From Pseudidiomarina aquimaris (GTDB lineage Bacteria > Pseudomonadota > Gammaproteobacteria > Enterobacterales > Alteromonadaceae): a stretch of 64,000 bases of DNA. Made by a program: the position numbers and the translations under genes. Location of the stretch: NCBI RefSeq assembly GCF_003987395.1, contig NZ_PIPT01000004.1, positions 186,001 to 250,000 on the forward strand, written 5' to 3'. The notes under the pieces were generated by a model. It was given only the letters and a program-made list of their open reading frames with translations. It was not told the DNA's origin and made no database searches. Positions 9,373 to 20,174 of this stretch are shown here, one piece after another (position 1 is the first letter of the stretch; every line of letters starts with the position of its first letter).

Positions 9373-9375
9373 GCC

Positions 9376-10086
9376 ATGCGTGAATTGACCGCCGTCATTT
9401 TAGGGGTTGCCTTGATTATTGCTGCGGCGACCGCCGCCATTGTGGTAAGTGATGCCGTTACCGAGGTAAAGGCGTTGGAGCGAAGCGTTACGGTCAAAGG
9501 GCTCTCTGAACGCGAATACCTTGCCGACACCGTGATTTGGCCGATTCAATTTACTAGTGCTAGCAATGACTTAGCGGCGATTTATCAGGAAATTGAAGCC
9601 TCTAAAGCAAAAATCGTGGCATTTTTACTACTACAAGGAATTGCTGCCGAAGAAATATCCACATCGGCGCCTAACATTGTGGATAAATCAGCTCAGCGTT
9701 ATGGTGGTGACGCAAGCGCACCATTCCGTTATACCGCTACGCAAACGATTACCGTTTACTCAGAAAAAGTTGAGGCCGTACGCGAAGTGATGAGCTCACT
9801 TTCCGAACTTGGTAAGCAAGGCATCGTGCTCAATACCGACGACTACAATGCTCAGCCCGAATACTTGTTTACCCGTTTGAATGAAATCAAACCCGAAATG
9901 ATCGAAGAAGCAACTCTTAAAGCACGCGAAGTCGCGCAAAAGTTTGCCGAGGACTCCGACAGCGAGCTAGGCAAGATAAAGCGCGCCAGCCAAGGCCAAT
10001 TCAGTATCAGCCCGCGTGATCGCCATAACCCGCATTTAAAAACCATTCGGGTGGTGTCGACGATTGACTATTATCTCTCGGATTGA
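9376..10086 (+). CDS. SIMPL domain (DUF541) periplasmic protein
   Basis: A 236-residue protein with an N-terminal hydrophobic segment (about 6-27, signal or anchor) and a SIMPL/DUF541 domain: early VKGLSEREYLADTVIWPIQF, middle [20 protein letters not shown] and late GQFSISPRD followed by the closing strands. Family members are periplasmic or membrane-associated proteins of poorly defined function, related to E. coli YggE, which has been linked to oxidative stress. It starts 3 bp after the PAS-GGDEF-EAL stop and overlaps the 3' end of the convergent arsJ by 16 bp. Confidence 0.85.
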   Translation: MRELTAVILGVALIIAAATAAIVVSDAVTEVKALERSVTVKGLSEREYLADTVIWPIQFTSASNDLAAIYQEIEASKAKIVAFLLLQGIAAEEISTSAPNIVDKSAQRYGGDASAPFRYTATQTITVYSEKVEAVREVMSSLSELGKQGIVLNTDDYNAQPEYLFTRLNEIKPEMIEEATLKAREVAQKFAEDSDSELGKIKRASQGQFSISPRDRHNPHLKTIRVVSTIDYYLSD

Positions 10087-11288
10087 AGTTGCTCGCGTTG
10101 TGGCAGACCACTGATCACTAGCGTTGAGAGTATTAATAGAGCCGTCGAGACCGCAAGGCATACCAATAGTCCAAAACTTTGGTAGAGCCAACCTGACAAT
10201 ACTGTGCCCAAAAGACGGCCTGCCGCATTGGCCATATAGTAAAAACCGACATCAAGGGACACGCCGTCAGCGCGCGCATAAGAAACGATTAAATAACTGT
10301 GCAAGCTCGAATTAATTGCGAACAACACACCGAAGATGCCAAGTCCGACGATTAAGCTAGCCGCAACTGGCGCTTGTTGCCACAGCGCCATTGCGAGCAA
10401 CAACGGACTCAAACATAGCAGTGCGCCCCAAAGTATTGCCTGACGCTGCGGTGCAGTTTGCGCGCTACCGGTGAAGCGCGGTGCAACCCCCTGCACTACA
10501 CCGTAACCGATGACCCAAGCCGCCAGGAAACTGCCAACTTGCCAATGGTCCCAGTTGAGCTGGCTGGCAAGAAACACTGGCAAGGCCACCACAAACCAAA
10601 CATCGCGCGCTCCAAACAAAAAGAAGCGTGCCGCCGAAAGTCGATTAATGGCCGGACTCTTTGAGACTAGCTCTTTGAATTTTGGTTTGTTTTTGGCGAC
10701 ACCTGCGTCGTTTCGCAAAAACACTAAGCTAAACACCCAGACCACGAGCAGCATCACCGCGAGAGCCAATACCGCCCCTTGAAAACCGAGTACAGTCAGC
10801 AGCAGCCCCCCGAGAAAGAAGCCGACACCTTTAAGGGTGTTTTTGGAGCCTGTCAGCAGCGCTACCCATTTATAAAGCTGCCCCTGTTGCTGTTCCGGCA
10901 CCAATAGCTTGATGGTACTCTTCGCACTCATCTTATTGAGATCTTTGGCTATCCCCGATAACGCTTGCGCCGCCATCACCCAGAGCACAGTGAGCCACGC
11001 CGATGGCACCAATAACATCGCAAGGGCCACGACTTGCAGACCTAGCCCGATATTCATCGTGCGATTCAGGCCCCAGCGCGCGCCGAGCCAGCCGCCAAAG
11101 AGATTCGTTACTACGCCAAAAAACTCGTAGAACAAAAACAGCATGGCGACTTCAAGCCCGCTGTATCCCAATTGATGGAAATACAACACCACCAACATGC
11201 GTAATGCGCCGTCAGTAAGCGTAAATGCCCAATAGTTGCCGGTAACAATAAAATACTGGCGTAATGCGGGCGAAAACCGCGCTAGCAT
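10071..11288 (-). CDS. arsJ: Organoarsenical efflux MFS transporter ArsJ
   Basis: A 405-residue major-facilitator protein with about 12 hydrophobic helices; [20 protein letters not shown] is a family-like first helix. ArsJ exports 1-arseno-3-phosphoglycerate, the arsenate adduct made by the partner GAPDH, and so gives arsenate resistance. The assignment rests mainly on operon context with the GAPDH gene and a fused arsenic regulator upstream. I chose the ATG at 11288, which overlaps the last codons of the GAPDH gene by 7 bp, over the longer frame that extends to 11351. The overlap implies translational coupling. The 3' end overlaps the SIMPL gene. Confidence 0.88.
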   Translation of the reverse strand: MLARFSPALRQYFIVTGNYWAFTLTDGALRMLVVLYFHQLGYSGLEVAMLFLFYEFFGVVTNLFGGWLGARWGLNRTMNIGLGLQVVALAMLLVPSAWLTVLWVMAAQALSGIAKDLNKMSAKSTIKLLVPEQQQGQLYKWVALLTGSKNTLKGVGFFLGGLLLTVLGFQGAVLALAVMLLVVWVFSLVFLRNDAGVAKNKPKFKELVSKSPAINRLSAARFFLFGARDVWFVVALPVFLASQLNWDHWQVGSFLAAWVIGYGVVQGVAPRFTGSAQTAPQRQAILWGALLCLSPLLLAMALWQQAPVAASLIVGLGIFGVLFAINSSLHSYLIVSYARADGVSLDVGFYYMANAAGRLLGTVLSGWLYQSFGLLVCLAVSTALLILSTLVISGLPQREQLQSER

Positions 11289-12283
11289 GCGCCGACCTTC
11301 GCCACCAATTCTACCGCACGGTTGGCATAACCCCACTCGTTGTCGTACCACGCATACACTTTTACCTGCGAGCCATTAATAACGCGAGTCGACAGCGCGT
11401 CAATAATGCTTGAGCGCGGGTCAGTACGGTAATCAATCGATACTAGCGGACGTTTCTCGTAGCCGAGAATACCTTTCAGGTCGCCAGCTGCTGCTTCGGC
11501 AAATAGACCATTGACTTCATCGACACTGGTTTCGCGCTCGACTTCAAAGACACAGTCGGTCAAAGAAGCGTTGGCCAACGGTACGCGCACTGCGTGCCCA
11601 TCAAGCCGCCCTTTTAGTTCGGGGAAAATTTCAATAATCGCAGTAGCTGAACCCGTCGAGGTAGGAATCAAGCTTTCACCGCAGGCACGCGCGCGGCGCA
11701 GATCTTTATGCGGAGCATCTAAAATCGTTTGTGTGTTGGTGATCGAGTGAATCGTGGTGATGGAACCATGCTTGATGCCGATTTTTTCATGCAATACTTT
11801 CACCACTGGCGCCAAACAGTTGGTTGTACAAGAAGCAGCAGTGACAATGCGATGCTGACTCGGATCGAACAAGTTATCATTGACACCCATGACAATATTC
11901 AGCGCACCCACCTCTTTAACCGGCGCCGATACCACCACGCGCTTTACTCCCTGCGCTAAGTAGTCATTCAATACCGCAACTGTTTTCATCTTGCCCGATG
12001 CCTCCAGCACAATGTCACAGCCGCTCCAATCGGTCTCAGCAATCGCTTTGTTTTGACTTAGCGAAATCATTTGGTCGTTAATCACCAGTGCATTTGCAGC
12101 CGCCTCGACGTGACCACTCCAGCGTCCATGCACCGAATCAAACTCGAGTAAATGAGCAAAGGTCTCAGGATTACCACCTGGATCGTTCAAGTGGACAACC
12201 TCAATATCGCTGCGCTCGCTGGCAAGCCGCAGCGCCAAGCGACCAATACGGCCTAAACCATTAATGCCTAATTTGATTGTCAT
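11282..12283 (-). CDS. ArsJ-associated glyceraldehyde-3-phosphate dehydrogenase
   Basis: A 333-residue type I GAPDH. The NAD-binding start is [14 protein letters not shown], the catalytic motif is [11 protein letters not shown] with Cys at about 151, and the ending [11 protein letters not shown] is characteristic. In arsenic operons this paralogue forms 1-arseno-3-phosphoglycerate from glyceraldehyde-3-phosphate and arsenate, for ArsJ to export; its place directly before arsJ supports that role over glycolysis. A ribosome site (AAGGAAAT) lies just before the ATG. The gene begins 24 bp after the regulator gene ends, in the same direction. Confidence 0.92.
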   Translation of the reverse strand: MTIKLGINGLGRIGRLALRLASERSDIEVVHLNDPGGNPETFAHLLEFDSVHGRWSGHVEAAANALVINDQMISLSQNKAIAETDWSGCDIVLEASGKMKTVAVLNDYLAQGVKRVVVSAPVKEVGALNIVMGVNDNLFDPSQHRIVTAASCTTNCLAPVVKVLHEKIGIKHGSITTIHSITNTQTILDAPHKDLRRARACGESLIPTSTGSATAIIEIFPELKGRLDGHAVRVPLANASLTDCVFEVERETSVDEVNGLFAEAAAGDLKGILGYEKRPLVSIDYRTDPRSSIIDALSTRVINGSQVKVYAWYDNEWGYANRAVELVAKVGAC

Positions 12284-12307
12284 AGTATTTCCTTAGCTGA
12301 GGCTAAA

Positions 12308-13024
12308 TTATGCCGTCTTAATTAAAGGTGTTTTCGCGTTGAGCGTTAACTGAATGACGTTACGCATCCAATCGGGTAAACCCGGATTCAAACGGTAGTA
12401 AACCCAGCGCGCATCCTTACGATCACTCAGTAGGCCATACTCGCGTAATTGCGCCAAATGCCTTGAAACTTTTGGTTGCGACATTCCAGTAGCAGCTACT
12501 AAATCGCAAACACAGAGTTCACCGTGCTGAGCCAGCAAAAGAGTCATCCGCAAACGCAATGGATCAGCCATTATTTTGAAAAAATCTTGGGGCTCGTCGT
12601 ACAGGTTTGGACGCTCGGAGTCGCGCTGCAGAATCGTCAGAAACATGTGGATGCGCTCTGTGAGCTCAGTTGCAGTCTCTTCGAATGCTATGGCTTTCTC
12701 ACTCTTTGCTGGATCAGGAAGATCCCAAGCGATAAAGTTTTGTTCCGCGAAAAGATCGCAGCATTCTTCACGGGCTCGCTCACAGAGGCTGATGACATAA
12801 TCAAACGAGTCACTTCCTAGACTCGCTATCGATTTTGAACAAAGGTTCACAGTCGAAATAGCACGCTTTTTTAAAGCTTTAAGCGCTTCTGGATGAGGTG
12901 AGCTGGGAGCAAAACCAGCACTCTTCACCTCTATTTCTCGGCCACTCATGTCACGTAACATGGCTTCAGCCATGAGTGAGCGCGCTGAATTTCCTGAGCA
13001 TACAAATAAAACGCGTTTTTTCAT
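12308..13024 (-). CDS. Fusion of LMW-phosphatase-type arsenate reductase and ArsR repressor
   Basis: A 238-residue two-domain protein; I take MKKRVLFVC at 13024 as the start, since the upstream extension runs through the operator. Residues 1-135 are the low-molecular-weight phosphatase fold with the P-loop CSGNSAR (Cys9 to Arg15) and a second Cys pair, Cys81 and Cys88, seven apart, as in thioredoxin-linked ArsC (pI258 type). The DLPDP motif supplies the general acid. Residues 140-235 are an ArsR winged helix with CVCDL (Cys171, Cys173), the classic As(III)-binding site, and recognition helix SQPKVSRHLAQL. It could both reduce arsenate and sense the arsenite formed. It heads the ars operon. 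Confidence 0.9.
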   Translation of the reverse strand: MKKRVLFVCSGNSARSLMAEAMLRDMSGREIEVKSAGFAPSSPHPEALKALKKRAISTVNLCSKSIASLGSDSFDYVISLCERAREECCDLFAEQNFIAWDLPDPAKSEKAIAFEETATELTERIHMFLTILQRDSERPNLYDEPQDFFKIMADPLRLRMTLLLAQHGELCVCDLVAATGMSQPKVSRHLAQLREYGLLSDRKDARWVYYRLNPGLPDWMRNVIQLTLNAKTPLIKTA

Positions 13025-13032
13025 GATTTCAT

Positions 13033-13058
13033 CATATATATGGAAAACCATATACATG
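13033..13058. promoter_or_regulatory. Probable ArsR operator
   Basis: An inverted repeat with 11-bp arms, CATATATATGG at 13033-13043 and CCATATACATG at 13048-13058, matches at 10 of 11 positions around an AAAA spacer. It sits 9-34 bp upstream of the ATG of the fused reductase/ArsR gene, where a repressor would block the promoter. ArsR-family operators are typically AT-rich imperfect repeats of this size. Confidence 0.7.
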
Positions 13059-13172
13059 TTAAATCGTATAAATTATATGTTCAAGACGATTCCTCGCAAA
13101 ATTTTGCGTTCTCTATTACATTTACATGAAGCTCAACAGTATGTTGAACAACCAGTTTGAATAAGGAATCGC

Positions 13173-14231
13173 ATGGAACGCAGTATGCATCAACGGCCGG
13201 AGTTTTGGCGGGTCGCCCAACGCACTTGTATTATTGCCGCAGCGGTCGACATCGCATTTTTTGGCATCTTTCTCTACCTCAATTCGCCAATTCTCGCTTG
13301 GGTCAACGTCGTTAGCGTAGTGATGTACGCGGTTGCCTACTACGCCTACGGTAAACGTATGAACGGCCTTGGGACCTTTTTAGTGTGGACTGAAGTGATA
13401 GTGCATGCGACTTTAGGTACAGTTCTTATCGGCTGGGATAGCGGCTTCCACTACTATCTATTGATGTTTATTCCGGCCCTAGCCGTTACCATGCGCGGCA
13501 CAGCCGCAGTTGTTGCGCTTGTAGCTTTGTGGGCGTTTTACCTTGCGCTCTATTTTCTCGATTTCTGGCAGCCACCCTTGCAACCTATTGGTGCAAATGC
13601 CTTGCTCGGCATCCATATTTTTAATGTGGCTGTGGTATTTGCAATGTTTAGCTATCTTGGCTTCTTTTATGCCAAGTCCATCACCAGCGCAAACCGCAAG
13701 CTCAACCGTTTAGCGAGCGTTGACGAATTAACCCAGCTTTATAATCGCCGCCAAGCACGAGCATTAGCCGAAACCGAGCTATCACGAGCCGACCGCACTA
13801 GTTTGCCCGTCGCACTGATACTCCTCGATATCGACCATTTCAAGCTTATCAACGACGTCTACGGTCACGATAAAGGGGATCATGTGCTCGAATATATTGC
13901 GAAAATCATGAAAGGCGAGTTACGTCAGCATGACATCATTGGACGCTGGGGTGGTGAAGAGTTCATGATTTTACTGCCTGAAACGGACCTTGCGCACGCC
14001 GAATATATTGGTGAGCGACTGCGCAGTGCTATCTCATCTTATGCTTGGGGTACTGATTTAGGCCACGACCTGCAAGTCACTGCAAGTATCGGCATCAGTC
14101 AGCATAAAGAAAATGAAACGCTGAACCGCTTACTCAAACGCGCGGATACGGCCCTCTATATGAGCAAGTCAGAGGGCCGGAATAGGGTCACTGCGATCCA
14201 TGAAATTCCAAAGCACCTGGTCACAAATTAA
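13173..14231 (+). CDS. Membrane-bound diguanylate cyclase
   Basis: A 352-residue protein. The first 170 residues hold five to six membrane helices, and the C-terminal half is a GGDEF domain. The active site is GGEEF (260-264), a functional variant of GGDEF. An intact inhibitory I-site RQHD (251-254) lies five residues before it, so product inhibition by c-di-GMP is expected. The substrate-binding phrases DIDHFKLINDVYGHDKGD are complete. It probably synthesises c-di-GMP under control of a membrane sensor that does not match a MASE domain I can name. AAGGA precedes the ATG. It is divergent from the arsenic operon but unlikely to be related in function. Confidence 0.9.
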   Translation: MERSMHQRPEFWRVAQRTCIIAAAVDIAFFGIFLYLNSPILAWVNVVSVVMYAVAYYAYGKRMNGLGTFLVWTEVIVHATLGTVLIGWDSGFHYYLLMFIPALAVTMRGTAAVVALVALWAFYLALYFLDFWQPPLQPIGANALLGIHIFNVAVVFAMFSYLGFFYAKSITSANRKLNRLASVDELTQLYNRRQARALAETELSRADRTSLPVALILLDIDHFKLINDVYGHDKGDHVLEYIAKIMKGELRQHDIIGRWGGEEFMILLPETDLAHAEYIGERLRSAISSYAWGTDLGHDLQVTASIGISQHKENETLNRLLKRADTALYMSKSEGRNRVTAIHEIPKHLVTN

Positions 14232-14355
14232 AGTTAACGAAAAGGCTAGGTAAAATCATGGCAAAGTTGTGGCATTTTATTGACACCTTCTTGAATCTCG
14301 ACTTGACTGCTTAAGGTGTCCCACAAGGACTGCAACCGTGTTTATGGAGGAAGTT

Positions 14356-14967
14356 ATGAAAAAGATTACCGCTAAGTTAGCGACCTTATCTTTGGTTGTC
14401 GGAAGCGTTTCTGCACCCGTAGCGTTGGCATCCGAAAGCCCTGTATATGACTATTTTTCAGCTTACTATCAGCTCGTCGAAGTGGACGAAAACGAAACGG
14501 GCATCGATGCAGAACCCGATGGCTTCGGGATTGAGTTCTCTAAGCAGTTCAACGATTTCATGTACGTCATCGCCAGCTATGACGACGTCAGTGGCGACTA
14601 CCAAGTTGGCACTTTCAACTACGACGTCGATACGCAGCTTTTGATGGCCGGCGTAGGCTTCAAATACAGTGCGTCGCGCTACACCGACCTGTTCTTTGAA
14701 CCATCTGTTGTCTACGCAGAGGCGGACGTCGCTGGCTTTGATGATGACGACACCGGCTTTGGCGCCAAGGCAGGCTTCACCCATGCCTTCAATCCAGCGT
14801 TTCACCTAAAAGGCTACCTACGCCACGTCAACGTGCTTGATGAAGACACCAACAGTTACGGGGCCGAAGCACGCATTCTGTTCAGCGATTCGGTGCACGG
14901 CATCCTTGCCGCTGAGGCCAACTCCGATGAAAAACTGTATCGCGCCGGCGTCAGCTTTAGGTTTTAA
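14356..14967 (+). CDS. Outer-membrane beta-barrel protein
   Basis: A 203-residue protein with a signal peptide (MKKITAKLATLSLVVGSVSAPVALA) and alternating strands throughout, ending in AGVSFRF with the C-terminal Phe that outer-membrane barrels use for BAM recognition. Length suggests eight strands. The protein is acidic, rich in Asp and Glu in its loops. I chose the ATG at 14356 because GGAGG precedes it at ideal distance. No specific family is recognised; function is unknown. Its end overlaps the convergent NERD gene by 4 bp. Confidence 0.75.
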   Translation: MKKITAKLATLSLVVGSVSAPVALASESPVYDYFSAYYQLVEVDENETGIDAEPDGFGIEFSKQFNDFMYVIASYDDVSGDYQVGTFNYDVDTQLLMAGVGFKYSASRYTDLFFEPSVVYAEADVAGFDDDDTGFGAKAGFTHAFNPAFHLKGYLRHVNVLDEDTNSYGAEARILFSDSVHGILAAEANSDEKLYRAGVSFRF

Positions 14968-15737
14968 AGAGAGCGAATATATTTACTGAGATGAAACGAA
15001 GCCATGAATACTTCTTCTGTGCGAATCTTTGTGGCTTCGTTTTTTAAATACGTAGGGAATGCTTTTGGGTTAAGCACCCATACAGAAGGTCGATTCACAC
15101 GACTTTGAACATACCACCCCGGAAATAAAACCACCCCACGAACCGGTAAGTCTTTACCTGTCGACTCCTTTAACAACTCTTTTAGCCAATAAGATGCAGC
15201 TTTAACTTGCTCGACAGGGTCACGAGATAAAGGCTTTCCAAAAGCGGTTACCTGTGAGCCATCGTAATGAAGTTCAGATCTACCTTTCGTGTTCTTAGAC
15301 ATGGTTTTTGTTTCTATCACATAGATCCCACTCTCATGAATAACCACGTGATCCAAATTAAAGTTTTCAGCCTGAATATCATGAAAGACTTGCGCTCCTT
15401 CGGCGCGCAATCCCTCTAAAAATTGACCAACAGCACGCTCCCCGCGTAAGCCTTTCTTGATGACATCTGCTGTGCGGATTGCTTTTAACATAAACAATAA
15501 GCAAATAACCAATCCGACTAAAAGTAAAATACCTGAAAAAATAGGATTAGGTACACTGCTGCTCCACCAATAGACAAGGTCTGTCACAAATACCCCAAAA
15601 AGCATCATCAATACTGAAAAAGGGAACAAAAGCCTATCCATAACAACGTTGATGAGTCGTTCATACAAAGATTGACCAGGAACATTCCATGGATTTGCCT
15701 TGATTGGTGAAACCTTAGCGCCCTTTAATTTACCCAC
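14964..15737 (-). CDS. Membrane protein with NERD (nuclease-related) domain
   Basis: A 257-residue protein with two membrane helices (about 35-55 and 65-88) and a cytosolic NERD domain (about 95-215). The conserved GLRGERAVGQFLEGL helix, the NLDHVVIHESGIYVIETKT core with its Asp and Glu-x-Lys, and the late PVRGVVLFPGWYV strand are visible. NERD is a restriction-endonuclease-like fold found in many uncharacterised proteins; a nuclease role is predicted, not shown. It is monocistronic and divergent from yjbQ. Confidence 0.82.
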   Translation of the reverse strand: MGKLKGAKVSPIKANPWNVPGQSLYERLINVVMDRLLFPFSVLMMLFGVFVTDLVYWWSSSVPNPIFSGILLLVGLVICLLFMLKAIRTADVIKKGLRGERAVGQFLEGLRAEGAQVFHDIQAENFNLDHVVIHESGIYVIETKTMSKNTKGRSELHYDGSQVTAFGKPLSRDPVEQVKAASYWLKELLKESTGKDLPVRGVVLFPGWYVQSRVNRPSVWVLNPKAFPTYLKNEATKIRTEEVFMASFHLSKYIRSL

Positions 15738-15823
15738 AGCCCTTACCTTGATGTTTTAATATTTGTTAAAGTGTAATCAATAAAAATAATTTAGTGAACT
15801 TAACAAATGATAGAACGAGAAGC

Positions 15824-16249
15824 ATGAGAATCAAACAAACTGAAATTCAGCTAAATCCGCGGAGTCGCGGTTTTCACTTGATAACGAGTGAGATTGAGCA
15901 AGCTATAGCCGAGCTTGCGAGCACAAAGGTGGGCCTTTTACATGTATTCATTAAACACACGTCGGCGTCGCTGACGATCAACGAGAATGCCGACCCTACT
16001 GTGCGGCAAGACTTTGAAAGCCATTTTAATGAGATGGTGCCCGAAGATGCGCCCTATTATGTCCATACCTATGAAGGCCCCGATGACATGCCAGCTCATC
16101 TTAAAGCGAGTTTGTTAGGGAGTAGCGTGTCGATTCCGGTGACCGATGGACGCTTGAATATGGGAACTTGGCAGGGCGTTTATTTATGTGAGCACCGTGA
16201 CCACGGTGGCTCGCGGCGGCTCGTGCTTACTTTGCACTACGAAGCATAA
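15824..16249 (+). CDS. yjbQ: YjbQ family protein (secondary thiamine-phosphate synthase-like)
   Basis: A 141-residue cytosolic protein, close to the usual 138 residues of the family. It contains the conserved FIKHTSASLTINENAD and MGTWQGVYLCEHRDHGG blocks, whose histidines line the active-site cleft. E. coli YjbQ can weakly complement thiamine-phosphate synthase mutants; the true role is unsettled. I took the ATG at 15824 (MRIKQTEIQL) over a GTG 30 bp upstream because the family starts there and GAGAAGC precedes it. The gene ends four bases before a pair of operators for the fic gene. Confidence 0.9.
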   Translation: MRIKQTEIQLNPRSRGFHLITSEIEQAIAELASTKVGLLHVFIKHTSASLTINENADPTVRQDFESHFNEMVPEDAPYYVHTYEGPDDMPAHLKASLLGSSVSIPVTDGRLNMGTWQGVYLCEHRDHGGSRRLVLTLHYEA

Positions 16250-16252
16250 AAG

Positions 16253-16276
16253 TGTCCATTATAACTTTAATAGACA
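16253..16276. promoter_or_regulatory. Operator-like inverted repeat 1 upstream of fic gene
   Basis: Arms TGTCCATTA (16253-16261) and TAATAGACA (16268-16276) are inverted copies with one mismatch around a 6-bp spacer. A second copy follows 39 bp on. The site lies upstream of a gene with an N-terminal winged helix, so autoregulation is plausible. Confidence 0.55.
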
Positions 16277-16291
16277 ATAAAAGGCTTGTTT

Positions 16292-16318
16292 TGTCCATTA
16301 ATTATGCTTTAATTGACA
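16292..16318. promoter_or_regulatory. Operator-like inverted repeat 2 upstream of fic gene, plus half-site
   Basis: Arms TGTCCATTAA (16292-16301) and TTAATTGACA (16309-16318) pair with one mismatch around a 7-bp spacer. It has the same arm sequence as the repeat at 16253. A further half-site, TGTCCAATAA, lies at 16335-16344 immediately before the chosen start codon at 16346. The repetition of one motif three times in 92 bp argues for a specific DNA-binding protein. Confidence 0.55.
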
Positions 16319-16345
16319 CATTGCATTCGAATTGTGTCCAATAAG

Positions 16346-17767
16346 ATGACGAACACTACCATAAACGAAGAGTTAAATCGCATTCTTGCCTGCCTACGCG
16401 ATATTGGACAGCCTGTCGCTATTGGTGAACTGCAAGACCGACTCGACGTCGCTATACATCCCAAGACCCTGCAGCGGAGGCTCAAGAAACTCATTGAACG
16501 TGGTGAGGTGATCGCCAGTGGAACGAAGAAAGGCCGCAAATACCGCTTAGCGACGATGTACCAGAACTTTCCTATTGATACCGTAGAACAATGCGCCATT
16601 GCTGAAGCGAAAGGCAAACAAAGCTACTCTAAACACCCTATTTTCTCATCGGAAGCCCTAAACAAACTTACCTATTTGGACACACCGGCCTATTCCCGCA
16701 CTAAACGTAGTTATCAGCGAGCGCTTCTTGAAAGTTACACACCCAATAAAACTTTTTACCTGCCGCTAGAGGCACGCAATCAGCTGCATCAGTTGGGTAA
16801 ACGCTTTGATAAATCACTTGCGGCGGGAACCTATGCTCGTGAAATCGGACAAAGATTGCTTATCGATTTGTCTTATAACTCGAGTCGTTTGGAGGGCAAC
16901 ACTTATTCGAAACTGGATACGCAAAAACTGATCGAGCAGGGGCTATCTGCCGAAGGTAAGGTTCATGAAGAAACGGTGATGATCGTCAATCATAAAGAGG
17001 CGATACGATTTCTGATTGAAAATGCTGAGGACATCACACTTACACCTTTCACCGTTCGGAATATTCACTTTCTGCTGGCACAAGATCTACTTGCCAATCG
17101 ACAAGCATGTGGCAAAGAACGAGAAATTGAGGTTGCTATTAGCAGATCATCCTACCTTCCGCTCAACAACCCTCATCAAATTCGCGAGACGCTAGCATTC
17201 CTATTACTAAAAGCCGATCAAATCGACGACCCGTTTGAGCAGGGATTTTTCTTGCTAACGCATCTATCATATTTGCAAGCATTTGAAGACGTGAACAAAC
17301 GCACAGCTCGGCTCGCCTGCAACATCCCTTTTATTAAGCACAACTTGTGCCCATTGAGCTTTACCGATGTACCACAAGAAGATTATTTCAAAGCACTCGT
17401 GTTGTTTTACGAAACCAATGAGCTATTGCCCGCTGTCGAGCTTTTCGTATGGGCATACGCGAAATCGTGTGAGCAATATACCGTCGTTAAGAAAGCATTG
17501 GGCGAAATAGATGCTCATCGAATTCGGTACCGCAGCGCAAGAAAAGAAGCCATGGGGCAAATCATCAGACGCGGCTTAGAGAATGAGCAAGTAGCGGCCT
17601 TTCTGCGCGACTACTGCCAAGCCCACCAAATTGAGCAGCCCGATAAGTTCATTGCGATGACGACCAGTGATCTCGAACAACTGCATGAAGGCGGGATAAT
17701 TGGCTTGGGTATAACCGAGGCGATGTTTAAAGATTGGAAAGAAAAAGCCGACCCACAGAAAAAGTAG
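16346..17767 (+). CDS. Fic family protein with winged-helix N terminus and degenerate catalytic motif
   Basis: A 473-residue protein. Residues 1-75 are a winged-helix-like domain; the Fic fold occupies about 150-390. The catalytic loop reads QAFEDVNKRTAR from Gln311, where the canonical motif is HPFx(D/E)GNGRxxR. The catalytic His is thus Gln and one Gly is Lys, so normal AMP transfer is doubtful. An inhibitory helix motif SxxxEG is present (SSRLEG, 179-184). Fic proteins usually transfer AMP or other phosphate groups to target hydroxyls; this variant may have other chemistry or be regulatory. It is preceded by tandem inverted repeats and ends inside a bidirectional terminator. Confidence 0.8.
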   Translation: MTNTTINEELNRILACLRDIGQPVAIGELQDRLDVAIHPKTLQRRLKKLIERGEVIASGTKKGRKYRLATMYQNFPIDTVEQCAIAEAKGKQSYSKHPIFSSEALNKLTYLDTPAYSRTKRSYQRALLESYTPNKTFYLPLEARNQLHQLGKRFDKSLAAGTYAREIGQRLLIDLSYNSSRLEGNTYSKLDTQKLIEQGLSAEGKVHEETVMIVNHKEAIRFLIENAEDITLTPFTVRNIHFLLAQDLLANRQACGKEREIEVAISRSSYLPLNNPHQIRETLAFLLLKADQIDDPFEQGFFLLTHLSYLQAFEDVNKRTARLACNIPFIKHNLCPLSFTDVPQEDYFKALVLFYETNELLPAVELFVWAYAKSCEQYTVVKKALGEIDAHRIRYRSARKEAMGQIIRRGLENEQVAAFLRDYCQAHQIEQPDKFIAMTTSDLEQLHEGGIIGLGITEAMFKDWKEKADPQKK

Positions 17768-17777
17768 GTCGGCTTTT
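17743..17777. terminator. Bidirectional rho-independent terminator between fic and katG
   Basis: Arms AAAAGCCGACC (17743-17753) and GGTCGGCTTTT (17767-17777) are perfectly complementary over 11 bp with a 13-bp loop containing the fic stop codon. The A-run and T-run let it serve both convergent genes. Confidence 0.85.
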
Positions 17778-17794
17778 ACATCAAACCTCAAAGA

Positions 17795-20038
<2,244 letters not shown>

Positions 20039-20055
20039 CTAAAGTAATTTAGAAG

Positions 20056-20088
20056 ATGTCGATATAGCAGAAGTACTATAGTCGACAT
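20056..20088. promoter_or_regulatory. Imperfect palindrome upstream of katG, OxyR-like candidate
   Basis: ATGTCGATATAG (20056-20067) and CTATAGTCGACAT (20076-20088) form a near-complete inverted repeat 42-74 bp before the katG start. ATAG and CTAT elements spaced by 8 bp resemble, with one extra base, half of an OxyR site (ATAG-N7-CTAT). The regulator is inferred. Confidence 0.4.
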
Positions 20089-20174
20089 TTGCCAGATTAG
20101 GATCTGCAAAGGCTATTGAAAAAACAGATTAGGCTAATCGAAAACCCTACAAGCCATATGGTTTAAGGGCTGGC

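Noticed and set aside
14258-14314. An 18-codon frame (MAKLWHFIDTFLNLDLTA) in the gap before the beta-barrel gene, inside an inverted repeat GACACCTT/AAGGTGTC
   Set aside because: Ribosome site is weak and the peptide is too short to judge; the repeat has a long loop and could be chance. Left out of the gene list.
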